Source: Antilocapra americana
Taxonomy: Eukaryota; Chordata; Mammalia; Artiodactyla; Antilocapridae
DNA length: 64,000 nucleotides
NCBI GenBank assembly: GCA_007570785.1
Contig: ML664161.1
Coordinates: 1,549,658 to 1,613,657, forward strand
Direction of reading: 5' to 3'
Every line of letters starts with the position of its first letter. Position 1 is the stretch's first letter. The notes below the pieces were generated by a model. It worked only from the letters and a program-made list of their open reading frames with translations, was not told where the DNA came from and did not search any database. Below, piece after piece: positions 22,938 through 36,200 of the stretch. Made by a program: the position numbers and the translations under genes.

Positions 22938-23210
22938 TGGCATCCCACTCCGGTATTCTTGCCTGGAAAATCCCATAGATGGAGGAGTCTGGTAGGCTGC
23001 AGTCCAAGGTGTAGCGAAGAGTCACACATGACTGACTGAATTCACTTTCACTTTTCACTTTCACGCAGTGGAGAAGGAAATGGCAACCCAATCCAGTGTT
23101 CTTGCCTAGAGAATCCCAGGGATGGGGGAGCCTGGTGGGCTGCCATCTCTGGGGTTGCACAGAGTCGGACACGACGGAAGCGACTTAGCAGCAACAGCAG
23201 CAGCAGATAG
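22938..23210 (+). mobile_element. Bov-A2 SINE dimer
   Basis: Two Bov-A units lie in tandem. Unit 1 starts 'tggcatcccactccggtattc'. The unit linker is 'ttcactttcacttttcactttc' at about 23040-23064. Unit 2 is 'tggagaaggaaatggcaaccc' to 'gcgacttagcagcaacagcag'. There is no tRNA head, as is normal for Bov-A2. The short TSD 'caaacaa' is at 22931-22937 and 23211-23217. The unit ends in a CAG-type run. Confidence 0.93.
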
Positions 23211-23428
23211 CAAACAAAATACTCATCATGTAATCTTTATGACACCACACATTTGTCTTGGAGAACTACAAGACAAATTGAAGCATATGTCCTAAAAAAA
23301 ATGATACATAATTTTTCACTGCACTATTATTTGCAAGAGACTCAAAATAAAGACAACCAAAATGTTTATCTCCATGTGATTGGGTGATCGAGTTTTGGTG
23401 TGTGTTTGCACATATATTGGATAAAGAA

Positions 23429-23544
23429 ACAACAACCCATTCCAGTAGTCTTGCCTGGGAAATCACATGGACAGAGGTGCCTGACAGGCTACAGTCAGTG
23501 GGATCACAGAAGAGCAGAACAAAACTTAGTAACTAAACAACAAA

Positions 23545-23547
<3 letters not shown>
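23429..23547 (+). mobile_element. Bov-A monomer
   Basis: A single Bov-A unit ('acaacccattccagtagtcttgcctggg' to 'cttagtaactaaacaac') followed directly by the TA/TG microsatellite, probably grown from its A-rich tail. It interrupts the ancient L1. Confidence 0.85.
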
Positions 23548-23592
<45 letters not shown>

Positions 23593-23606
23593 AAATATAT
23601 ATATAT
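23548..23606. repeat. Compound (TA)n(TG)n microsatellite
   Basis: (TA)n at about 23548-23576 runs into (TG)n to 23591, then a further short TA run to about 23606. It sits at the 3' tail of the Bov-A monomer. Confidence 0.95.
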
Positions 23607-24000
23607 TTGTATGTGTATGCATGTGTGTATCAAAATATAGCAAAATGTGAATGATTGATATATGAAACAACATCGATAAATCTCAAAGTGATTATACTGA
23701 GTGAAAGAAACCGTGCCAATTAAGGGGGGACATACTATGTGATTTCATGTATTAATATATTAAACTCGAGAAACTGCACATTAATGTACAGTGAGAGAAA
23801 GCAGATGGGTGGTCACCCAGGGGTGAGGGGTATGGAGGATAGCAGGAAAGGGTGAGAATGAAAACAAAGGGATATGAGGCAACTTGAGAGTGATGAATGT
23901 GTTTATTATCTTGATTGTATTGATGATTTCATGGTGAATACATATTTTTAAACATCAAAATTGTAACTAAAGTATGTACAGAGGATTTTGTGTTAAATAC

Positions 24001-24591
24001 AATCCAACAAAATAAGCCATCACCCTCATTAGCCTTGTGAACATAATTTAAAATAAAAAAGATACTGAAAAATATAACAACAATAATAAGAAAGAATAAA
24101 AGGGGAACATGCCACAGCTACTTTCATGCTGCTCCAAACAAGCATAATAAGCAAACCACCAAATATTTTAGAATAAAAGAAGTTTCACCAAGCATGAAAT
24201 TATTTCTACCTACCAGTACAAACTGTTATTTTGGCCTGAGGGACCAAACACTGTTGGTAAAGGTAGCACATGGGAAAATCTGGGGGAATAAATCACTCAC
24301 AAGAATTATTTAGGAATGGTTCTTAAATTACTTCACAAAGATATCTGAAAGAAATCACCCAGGAAGCCAGTGAAATGACTTTTGCAGAACCCTTCTTAGT
24401 TTTCATGCTTTATGTTCCATGGGTAAGAAGCCTTGAGTAAACAAACTAAACTGTGGTCGCCACGTTTATTTTGGAGAATAAAACTTCTGAATAAATTCAC
24501 ATAGAATTAATTACAATATTAATAATATCCATGTCTTTTTGCCTTTTAATATTCCAAAAATATATGTATATTATTAAGATTGTAAAGGAAG
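24001..24591. other. Unassigned AT-rich sequence
   Basis: No gene or repeat family is recognised between the L1 end and the next BovB. Confidence 0.45.
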
Positions 24592-25365
24592 TGTTGGGAT
24601 AGATGAATCACAAACTTGAATCAAGATTGCTGGGAGAAATATCAATAACCTCAGATATAGAGATGACATCATCCTAATGACAGAAAGTGAGAGGAACTAT
24701 AGATCCTCTTGATGAAAGTGAAAGGAAGAGTGAAAAATCTGGCTTAAAACTCAACATTAAAAAAATAAAGATCATGATATCTGGTCCCATCACTTCATGG
24801 CAAATAGATGCGGAAACAGAGACTTTATTTTCTTGAGCTCCAAAATCACTGTAGACAGTGACTGCACCATGAAATTAAAAGAGATTTGCTCCTTGAAAGA
24901 AAAGCTAAGACAAACGTAGACCGCACATTAAAAAGCGGAGACATCACTTGGCCTACCAAGTTCTATATAGTCAAAGCTATGGTTTTTCCAGTAGTCATGT
25001 ATGAATGTGAAAATTGAGCCATAAAGAAGGCTGATAGCTGAAGAATTGATGTTTTCGAACTATGGTGCTAGAGAGTCCTAAAGGAAATCAACCCTGACTA
25101 CTCATTGGAAAGACTGATGAGGTTCCAAAACTTAGGCCACCTGATGTGAAGAGCTGACTCATTGGAAAAGACCCTGACACTGGAAAAGATTTAGGGCAAG
25201 AGGAGAAGTGGGTGACAGAGGATGAGATGGTTAGATGGCATCATTGACTCAACGGACATGAGTTTGAGCAAACTCTGGAGATAGTGAAGGACAGGGAAGC
25301 CTGGTTTGCTGCAGGCCATGGAGTAGCAAACAGTCTGACACAACTGATCGACTGAACAACAACAG
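24592..25365 (+). mobile_element. BovB LINE 3' portion, internally deleted
   Basis: It runs from just before the RT palm motif to the 3' terminus ('actgatcgactgaacaacaac'). The catalytic box reads YRDD rather than YADD ('agatatagagatgacatc'). About 40 bp are missing near 25072, where 'ctatggtgctagagagtcc' joins sequence that normally lies further on. No open frame of useful length remains and no clear TSD is seen. Confidence 0.88.
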
Positions 25366-28300
25366 TAATATACATAGACCATTTCTCTAAACATCAGTAG
25401 ACAAGCAAAAAAATAATAATAGTTCAGGGGAAATGTACAGTGCTAATAAAGGAAAGCAACAAATTTCCTCATGAAGCAAAAGGAAAATGTAAAGAAAAGG
25501 ATGATATTAATTACAAAATTTGTGATATATTTTCCCAAGTGATCTTGGATCAGAAAATGTACATCTCTCTCCCACAGGAACCCCAACTTCAGATTTTGAC
25601 AGATAGTGCAATTTTGATTACATTTGCACATAGTTCTGTCTGCCTCGAAATCCTGTCTTCTCTCTTATCCCCAGGCTAATTTCCCACTCAGAATTCAAGA
25701 TTCACAAGGATCATTTCCTACAAGAAATGTTCTTACTTTCTCCACTTTCAAGTAAATGTTTTGTGTGTTCCTATTTCCATTTTATTCATATATATCATTA
25801 TACTTTTTGCATCACTATTTGCACTACTATTATACTTTTTACTAAATTCTCTATATTCTCTTTTTTCCATTAATAAATCATAAGGTCCTTAAGGCTATAT
25901 TCTACCTCCAGTGTTTAGAAAATTGCCTGATATAACAGATACTCAATATTTGTTGAATAAATAAGCAAAGGCATAAAGAGAAATTTTAGATAAATTGATA
26001 ATGCTAGGAAGAAAATTATAAAAGAAACTGGAAAATGTACAATTAAACTAATGTACAATTGAGCAAATGCACATCAGAAACATTTATAAAATATTAAAAG
26101 TTAAAGAGAAAATATAAAAGTATTTTCACAAGTGGACAAGTTAAAACTTGTAACATTAGAAACATATACAAATTGAAATTATAAGATAATAAAAAACAGC
26201 AAATTACATGAAGACAATCAGAGTTAAGGAACTAAAATGGTTAGTAAATTATATATATATTTAATTTCATTAAGAATCAAAAGATGTCATTTCTGTCAAC
26301 TAGGCAAGTACTAAAACAATGCTGCATAATAGCAATCAGTTCTTCCCATGAATTTATAGAGGGGCTGTAAATAGGAATGGACTTGGTAAAAATAGTATGA
26401 CTATGCATGCAGAGTATAAAAATCCAACTATTCTGAGTCAGTAGTTTTAACTTAGTAATGATTTGTTTTTTAAAATGGTAAGCATGCATATGGAGATACA
26501 GGTACAAACATGATTATCACAGGGTTATTTATAATAAGAAAATTAGAAAACACTTATAGATTCAATAATAACAGAATTGCTGATAAATTATACATATGTG
26601 ATAAAGTACAATAGAACTATAATTATTATTGTCCTAATATTATAATAATATATAATACAAAAATCATATATGATAATATGATATATAAAATATAGATCTT
26701 CACAAATTCTCTTGTGAAGAAAATTCTCTTATAAAAATGATATACATGTTAATTAAAAGTACATATGCAAAAAATAATACTGAAAATTATATATATAAAG
26801 TACTAAGAAAGATTATGAACCTTAGTTTTTAATTTTATTTTTTTGTTTTTCATTAAGAAAAATTGTATCTTTTTATCTTATAATTTCAATTTGTCAATTT
26901 CAATTAGGCAGTCTTTCTAATAATAAAATTTTTAATTTGTTCATTTGTGAAAATACTTATGTATTTTCTCCTAACTTTTAATATTGTTATAGATGGTTCT
27001 GACATGCATTTGCTTAGTTGTACATTAGTTTAATTGTGCATTTCTTCATATTTAATTTTCAGAAAATAATATGCACATCTCCTAATTCATATAAGGTGAA
27101 TACAATTATTAACAACAGCAAAGTTAAAAAGCATGAATTGTGAAACATCTTCATGTTTTAAATACCAATTCATCGAATAAGTTCTGTGCTTGCCACTCAT
27201 GGAAATACTGCAAACATAAAATCAAACTACTGAAAGCTACTAATATTCATGTTTTTAGCATCTTGTTGATTATACATGTATGGGGGAGAAATTAGAAGTT
27301 TATTGAAACAAATCAACCTTACAATTCTTTCCAAATGGGTTAAAAGACTGACATCCATTTTGAAAAACAGCAGTTACAGCTATATCATTTAAATATAAAA
27401 CCATACATATGAAAAGCTCAGTGGTCAAATGAACTATTCACAAAGGTTAGTTACTACCAGTAATGAAGCACCAGGATATTACTGATATACTCTGTCAATT
27501 AAGAGGAAAATATTATGCTAGATTATGTGAGGTCATCCTACTGTTTTGGCTCCCACAGAAGAAAATTCTGAATGGAATACTGTATTATTCTGACAACTGA
27601 TTAGCATTTTGATGTGCTCAAAATTTGTTCACATGGAAATGAAATATTAAGGCAGACAGCAATTCTCTCTACAGATGAAACTATTACACAAAATGTTTTT
27701 CTATATTTTTAGATAATTGGTTGCCAAGGAATACACTCAAAATTGTTTCTACTTTCTATGGTTACCATAGAAGTAAGCATTTAACAAGGAAACAGGTTTA
27801 TATATTTGGGCTAAAATATACTTTGCTTGTATTTAATATGTTAAAAATTAGTGCAAAACCAGCATCCATGTTCCTGTTTAGTAAATGATCACAATACATT
27901 ATGTCTCATGATTATTGGAGACTGAGATTCAATTTCTCTTTTATATAGTAAAGATTAGAAAAGCTGAATATTAAATACATCTTGTTATTATTCAAAGAGA
28001 ACTTATTCTGAAATTTGTAAGATTCTACAAAACTTTTCCAATTTGTAACATTTCATGCTCCATTAATTGCTAATGGAATATTACCTTAAATCTACATTGT
28101 CTGAAGATACCTGATCATTCTTGATTATGCTCAAAATGTAATTTTTTTTTTGCTATCTTGCTGAAATAAAAATGTTATGTTGAAGTAATGAAGATGAATG
28201 CTCTTAAAAAAAATTAAAAGTAGATTACAAGTAGTTGAAATGTGTTTAAATTGTGCTTGGTCCTAACTGTGAGAAGAGACTACCAGCTTCCACTTGGGAT

Positions 28301-30940
28301 ATGCATTTGCTCTTTCAGTTCACAGTCTATTTAGTAAATGAACTCTTCTAACATAGGAAATGTTACCACAGTGGCTCATAAGTGCTAATGTACAGTCACA
28401 AATTCGAAGCCCTCATGCCCAATGCCATTTTGCTCCTATAATACCATGCTTACAACTCCATCATTCATTCACTTTTCAGGATATAAAAGTAACTAATCAT
28501 TTTCAACATGTTATTTTGTGTGTTTGTTTTTTAGTATAGGCACAAAAGAATTGCTTCCCTTTTATCCTGCAAAAGAACTAGATGAGGGGGTCTCCTGGGA
28601 GGCAAATTGTAAAAATTTTGTTGACAGAGAATTTTTATTCTTCTATAATACTCCATGCAGCAAACATCTTTTTTCTTAAATATATATTACAAAAGTGAAT
28701 TATAATGCATTTAGTCATTATTATTGGCTTCCCTTTTCTTTTGACCTTCTTAATTCCATCTACTGACATTTGCTCATTTTAAAAATATCTCATGCTGTCT
28801 AAAATATAACAGACCGATGTCATCCCTATATTTCCTGAGTCTTTGGCTATCCACAATTTGAAAAGAAAACCACAAGGAGATAGTGCAATCTATTCAGTTT
28901 TGAAATATGTTTATTTTATGAGCTTATAAGATACTCTGTTGGCAAAGGTAAAGTGAATAATGCTTATTAAGACCCAGAGTATAAAAGCTCATATAGTACC
29001 TGGACCTGTTGCTGTCTGATGGAAATACTGCAAAAAATAAGGAGCTCAATTTTCTGTGTAATGAACTGAAACAACCACCAAACACATACATTTACAGGAG
29101 GCATTATTTTTGTTTATTAAAGAGAGTGCTTTATTTCCAGAGTTGAACTTTAGAATTTAATTAATTAGTATTAGCACACCCCTTCTTCTGAAAGAGAATT
29201 TTAGTGTTTTTAAACTGTAAGATCCTTGAATAAACTTCAGCAAATTTCGGATTAGGAAAAACAAACACAAAAGAAAAAAAAAAACAAATATTAGCTAAGA
29301 GTTCTCAAGAAAATAGATCCTTACAAAATAATCTATAATCCAAACAAAATTCTCAATTTTAAAGAACATTTTTCATAATTTTATTTATATATACATCTAT
29401 AATTGATAAAGAATTAATGGTCATTGATGTGTTCAAAAATGCATTTTATAATAAAATAATATATGGGTATTGTTTTACAGTACACAATGAGACAATATTC
29501 TGAAAGTTAACCTAGTTTGAAATTCATACCCTCACTTTTTCTGAAATATCAGTGGTGATTTTGTATATTTAATTAAAAATTGCCATATTTTTTGGTTTTA
29601 CATTCCATGACTTTAAGCACCTTAACAAGACTGTCTGTGTTCTAAAAATAAAAATGTGGTATATGAGAAAACCACAAATTTATTTATTATTCAAGATTTG
29701 AAGTAGACTGCTTGAAATACTATTAAGCTGGATTAAAAATATTGATTCTAAAGATCTGCAAACAAATGTACCAATAGATACATCATACATATTCACTTGG
29801 TTTAATTATGAATGATAATCTGGGCGTGTTTTCTTATAAGTACAATAATGTGTGATTTAATTTGAAATGCTTTCTCAGGCATTAATATGATTTTACATAT
29901 ATAGTATACATATTAAATTATTAAAACATTCACTATCATGGTCAAATATGGCCAATGAAATTTTAAAAACATTCAAGAAATCACATTGCTGCTTTATAGA
30001 TTTATTTACTGTAGACTCATAACTTTTAAAATACAGGATCTACCAATCAAGGTAAATGTCTTTGTGAAAGTAGAGTATACTTCAAAATGTCTCAATACAT
30101 TCCTTTTAAAATCTATTTATTATCTTTCTATAACACATATATTGCTATCAAATATACCATGCAATATGAATATCAACATATTAAACTCTCATCTAGCTAA
30201 TTATGTAAATCAATCATGAGTGAATGTTATATTAAACTAATTTATGTACTAATACATTCTTTTTACAAGTTATTTGATTTTACAAATATTATTTTTGCCC
30301 TCCTTCATTCAAAAGCCCAACAGATAGAATATTTTGAAAAAAAGAGACCATGTCATTTTTACCTTTTAGTTAAAAAACTCATGCTGATTCTGAGGGTTCA
30401 AGTTTTACCTAACTAAGGCAAAATGGTATTGAGATGCCCATGTTAGTCTTATTTAAATATATTAAAAGTTTGAAGATGCATTTAACTATTTTATTTTTCT
30501 TATGAGTCAATCTTTAAATGACATAATATTATTAAATACATATATTCATAAATTAACTCAGTTTAGTCTCAAAGTTGATATATTTGTTCTTAAATTTTCA
30601 TAACTTGGAATTTCCACATTTAAAAAAGCAAACTTTTAACATTGATACTATGACATCTAAACAATGAATTTTTCTCACTTGTAGAAATCAAGAGCATAGG
30701 ACAACAAGGATATCTGTGATTCACAGAATGTGCCACACAGTAATTTTTATTGATTCTTAGGCAACAGGCTATATAGTAGGCAAGATTTTCCATTAATACA
30801 TGAAAAATTTCTTGCTTGCTTTGATGACTTGTACAGATTTTGCAATACACTGACACAGATGAAAAGTTCTCACCTCCTCAGTGAAAAATTGAAATTAATT
30901 TTTTATCCTGGATGAATAACAATAAAAGATATTAATATTT
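25366..30940. other. Long interval without recent mobile elements
   Basis: About 5.6 kb in which I recognise no BovB, L1, SINE or LTR insertion. It is strongly AT-rich with short TA runs (26241-26262, 26630-26800). Open frames such as 25440-25679 and 29986-30219 have no recognisable domains, splice context or compositional coding signal, so I do not call them genes. Confidence 0.5.
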
Positions 30941-30944
30941 TTTA

Positions 30945-31112
30945 TTTACTGTATAGCACAGGGAACCTACTGGATGCTCTGTGGTGATCTAAATGGGAAG
31001 GAAATCTAAAAATGAGGTGATGTATGTATATGTATAGCTGACTCACTTTGCTGTACAGTAGAAACACAACATTGTAAAGTAACTATACGCCAATAAAAAC
31101 ATTTTTAAAAAG
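30945..31112 (+). mobile_element. L1 3' end (older artiodactyl type)
   Basis: It contains 'actgtatagcacagggaacctac', 'gtatagctgactcactttgctgtacag' and 'acaacattgtaaagtaactatacgccaat', which are the standard last 150 bp of artiodactyl L1s, followed by an A-rich tail. Everything upstream is missing, so the copy is extremely 5'-truncated. Confidence 0.82.
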
Positions 31113-34100
31113 TTATACTTTTAACTGCAAGGGACACGGAATTTAGCAACCATTTTTCTGTAAGCATTTATGCAGAGACTAGGAGAATTACAGTAGCTGA
31201 AAATGCAAGTTTGTTCTGCACATGCAAGAAAAACTTTATATATACATGAAACGCAGTGTTGGGAATTTAAAAAAGAAAAGCCAGTGGCTATACTAAGGCT
31301 TCCTTGGACTTCTTAAGATATACCCTTATGAATAAAAGATCAGGGATTATTAATGAATATGATGAGCAATTTAAAGATAATTAGAAATCTTGAAGCTCCC
31401 AGACATTTTATATTACTTTTAAACTACAGAAAAATTCTACATGAAAGTAGTAACACAGAAGAAAATAATAATAATAACAAAAATTATTTAGGGTATTTTA
31501 AGAAATAAAATAGAATTAAAATTAAAAATGTTAGAGTAGCAGAAAAATCACAGAATTAAAAAAATAAAATCATTGAGCTTTGTTTTAAAAACTGAAAAAT
31601 AAATTTATGTTACAAATTTCTTGACTCTAGATTCTGATTTTCACTTTCTGGTACTTGCTTGACTTACAGCAAGTTTTTTAACCCTATGAAGCATTTTATC
31701 TACCTGCCAAGAGAGATAATAATGCCTGTGTCTTACTGATATCATCAGGAATAAATGAGATATACATTCTTACTCTTAAATACTTTGAAATAAAAGTTAT
31801 TGAGAGGTTTTTTTTTTTTTAAAAAAAAACTACTACTATGTGGGGAAATTAATTTATATACATTAGAATCCTAGTGTTAAAAATAAATTAATAATTATAT
31901 AGTTAATTTTTATGTTACTATACATGCTGACAAAAGGCCAGAAAAACTTACAGGTTCTGTGACAAAAGTTCTACTAAAATTTGGGTTTCTTTTATTCAAG
32001 ATGGGTAGCCAATTGCCCAACACAATGCTGTTCTAAACAAACACAACAAAAGTTTATGATGCAAGGATCTGAAATATAATTGAATTATTAATTTCATAGA
32101 AATAACAGTAATTTATCATGGCAAGAAAAGAGAACTGTTTGGCTTAAAAGATTTGTGACACTCAATATGCAATACTTAATTGCAAGCCTTAATGTAGAAG
32201 TCTATGAATGCTGAATCATTCATTTAAAAAATTAAAGTGCTTATTTATTCTATTCATTTAGTAAACTGAAAGGCTATTGTTAAGATAACACAATTTTAAA
32301 AAATACCAATATTTCTATTTATACCATAATCTTTCTTGTTTTAATTATTATACAGATTGATAAACAACTGCTTCCTTATGATGACCTCAAATGCTTAATG
32401 CTATAAATTAATCTTTTCTAGCACTCAGTGGAAACACAGTTGCTTACCATCTTTTTTCTGATACTTATGTAAGTGATGGCTTTGATTAATTTCTTTTGTT
32501 ATAGCCTGTCCCAAGAATGTTTCTCCACCATAGACTGGAAGTAGAAGAGTACATTCCTTACTAAGCACTAATTACTAGAATTCACACTAGACTATCTGCT
32601 CTAACAGCTCTCAAAATGTCCACCAAACTACTGAAAATAACAGTAAATAAAACATAAATATTATTGTAAATAAAGTTAGATTTTTCTTAGGAAGAATATC
32701 TGAGCATACAAAGATGTGTGTAGTTAGCTTAGTCATTTCCTACTCCCCAAACATGGCCAAGCTAAAAGCAATCATACCATGACAACTAAAAAATCTGAAC
32801 GCTGAGCTCATGAAGACCTTGATTTTGATTTCAGAAACTTCCCAATGTATTTTTCAATATATATTGGTGCAAATAATACACACATGGATTTATTTACAAA
32901 GAATATGCTCTAATCGGTTAGGGGGTACAACTCAACAGAATTTTGAAGAGCAATCAACAATGTAAGTTTAAAATCAAAATGATCATTCATTAACATTTCT
33001 TTCTGCCAGTAGTTTATAAATTATACTGATTTCTGAATAAGAAATTTCTGATTAGTGAAAATAAGACAGTATTCATTGATCTCTTAATTCAAACACAAAA
33101 CGATTATGCATTTATAACTCTGACAAGTACAATTTTAGATGATGAAGACACCACCATAGATAACATATTATAAATACATGATGTTAGCAAAGTAGTATAA
33201 TCCTAAGATAAATATAAGGCCAGCTTATTCTTTTAGCAGAAAAGATAAACGTTTAACTCAAATCTTGAACATATCTGGTTCAGGGTCAGAGAAATTTACC
33301 TTAAGCTCTTGTTATAAGAGTAGTAATGAGCTAACTAGGTAAAAAGTTGGTGAGAGTGGAACATTTCAGGGGAGAAAAATACTAAGGTTCAAAGACATAG
33401 AGATATAAAAATACAGGGAACTTGAAGTAATAAGACTGGAACAAAGAAGAATAGAGATGGTAAGAATGGAAATCTGGGAAGAAGGCAGGAAAACAATTTT
33501 GAAGGACTTCATAGTATGTACTGCAGAATTTAAATTTCACCTAGAAGGCAATGAGAGAATGTAAGGAAAATGATGATAATTGTTTTTTAGGAAAACTGAG
33601 TTCAGTTTTGGACAAACATACAGCAGATCCATATAGAGCTACTCAGTAGGCAGTTTGAGCATTTATTTAACATATAAGAGGTAATTAAAGATATAATGCT
33701 TGATTAAGTCCTTCAAAGAGAGATTCTAGAGTAAGAGGAACAGAGAAATAGACATGAAACCCTTTAGAACAATAATACTTAAATGGATAGATAAGGAGGA
33801 CAATGCAAAAGTGAATGAAAATAAACATTCAAAATGGTAAAAGGAAAACCAAGAGATAATTATTTTATAATAGCTCATATTGAAAGAGAATGACAGATTA
33901 TATCAAATTTTGAAGAGAAATAATATTAATTAAATAAGAGTTGACTCATGAAACTGTTACTTTAAGGAAAATGCATTCAGAGTAGAATGATGAGTTAAAG
34001 TATAAAAACAATTATGTATCTATGGGCTTCAATTTCAGTTTCAAAAAACAAATACCTGGACAAACAAAGACAAGGAATTGGAAAGAAATATAGATCATGT

Positions 34101-36187
34101 TAACAGCAACTATATATATGCTACTTTAATTTTTTAAATATACATTTCTCCCTAAATTGTCTTAAAAAATGAAAACACTCTGAATTTTTTTTATGTAAGA
34201 AGGCAGAATTTTAAAATGGTAACAGTTTAGAATCAGATTTGCCTGATTTCTAGTACCAACTTCTCTACTAATAAATTTTGTTTCTCTAAAAGCCAACTGA
34301 AAAAAGCAACTTATGAAATAATTCTTTTTCCACTAAAATGAAATTTCATCTTTATAATAATATAAATCCTGAGATACACAAGGTTTCATTATTTAATTTA
34401 TTTCTCTGTTTTATTCCATTGCTACATGAATCTAATTCTGAGAAAATAACAGTCAAATTGAAACTAAAGGTAAAAAGAGCTCAAGATATTAGAACAGAAT
34501 AAATCAGCATCTTAATTAGCTCCTCACATTCTATGTATGTTAACAAAAATATACTGTGTATCACTATTTCTACTATATCCTTGTTAAGCAAAGTCATGAT
34601 TTAAAAATTCTAGAAAAACTGTAGAGAATGCTATTGGCTTGAATGATCATATTTGCAAATGAGTAAAGATGAAACTGGGATCTTGGGACTTTAGGAAATG
34701 TGATACGTTCAATTCTTAGCCTAGGGAAAGCACTTTGGGGCAGAATAGCAGAGCTAATAAGAGCAATTCAGAAGGGAACACATGCCAAAGCCAGTTAACC
34801 CAAATAGAAGGAAAAAAGTATAACAAGTAAGTGATTCCAATAAGGGGAAAAACAAAGACTGTTGGTTTGATGGAAATCCTTTAAAATGCACCTCAACAAC
34901 CAAATCTTCTCCTTTGTTTCTCCCCAGTCCTTCTTTTCACCTTTTTTTTTCCCCTGTCTCCTTTCTTTTAACTATGTCTATCTATCAATTTTCTGCCTAA
35001 TTTACATCAATCTGCCCATCAACGTTTGCATCCCTTTTCTGGGTCATACAGTTACCTCCAAAGACATATAATACTATTTATATTTCTTCATGGTCATACA
35101 TATACAAGGCTACATATCTTTCTTGGTGAATGGTCAAAGTGTGAATTTAAACAATCCTCACCTATGAGTTACTGGGTTTACTAAGTGGCTTATATATAAG
35201 TTGCCACTTAGGCAACTAATTGAAAATGGAACCCTGGATCTATCTTAAACTTCTCACAGAACTATGCTATTAAAGAAAGAAAAGTATAAAAATTTCCTAA
35301 CACTTAGTAATGTTGTGAATTTATACTTCAGGGACATATTTTATTTCATATTTTGAATCCTAATTTGAAGAATATGATTCTTGGTGAAGTAGGAAAGATG
35401 CTGTGCCAAAAGGGAGGTAAAAACACTTGGTGTCTTTTGTTATATTATCCCTGAAGATGTGAACTTATTCCTTCTAGAATAACTGAACAAATATACAAGA
35501 GAAAGATAAATAGATCCAATACTGAACACTCATAAAAAGACTATACTTCTCGATACTGAACACTCAAATAGACTACAGTTCCTGGAGAGAGGGACAGAGG
35601 CAGACAAAGAAACTAGCAAGGAGGTAATAAAATTCAAAATCCATGGAGAAATCAGAAACCAAAGATTCCAATAAAATAATATTATAGACTCAGAAACACA
35701 GTAATAAGCCTAAATTCACTGAATATTTTGTCATTTAAAATTACTTTGGGAGAGGCATATCTGTGCCATGTCATTCCCTTGGTGTACTTTAAAAGCACCA
35801 TTCAGCTCCCAAAATCATTTTCTTCATGAAAGTATATAACCACCAAAAGTGTATGATGATTTGCATGCATTTGTTTTTTCAGGGAGCTACCAAAAACAGA
35901 GAAATGTCCAACTAGCCTGCTACCTTTAATTCCTGTCTCTCTCTTTCATATATATGTATATTTTTAATATATGTATGTATATCCTTGATGACTACAACAT
36001 AAAGATATTTGTTTGATTCACTGTGACTCTTCCTTATGGAAATATTATTGAAAAAATTATGTAGAGTTCTTTATTTTTTCAAAACAATGATAGAAAATAT
36101 GATTGCAGTTGCACAGTGCTGTGGACTCATAACATATATAAACTATGCAAAAAGCATGTTGAAAAACAAAGAAATTTAGAAGAAGGA
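31113..36187. other. Long interval without recent mobile elements
   Basis: About 5 kb of AT-rich sequence. Possible traces of an old dispersed repeat lie at about 33330-33990 ('gaaggacttcatagtatg', 'ctagaaggcaatgagagaatg', 'cagtaggcagtttgagc'). A T-run abuts an A-run at about 31809-31829. No gene is supported. Confidence 0.45.
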
Positions 36188-36200
36188 AAATGGTATATTT

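Larger units (their letters stand above)
20200..24000 (+). mobile_element. Ancient L1 split by a cluster of later elements
   Basis: Old ORF2 and 3' UTR sequence is readable before and after the cluster. On the left there is 'aatagatcaatagaaaagttagagtcc', 'agaacacctgaaactcagtaag' and 'gttggcaaggttgtggagcaa' (20200-20960). In the middle there is 'gcaagagactcaaaataaagacaacc' (23218-23425). On the right there is 'tcatgtattaatatattaaactcg' and 'gtggtcacccaggggtgagg' (23610-24000). It is non-coding and heavily diverged. Its insertions are listed separately. Confidence 0.72.

Noticed and set aside
25440..25679. 79-codon frame as a small host gene
   Set aside because: No domain, no plausible splice or promoter context, and AT-rich composition like its surroundings. 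A chance frame is the simplest reading.
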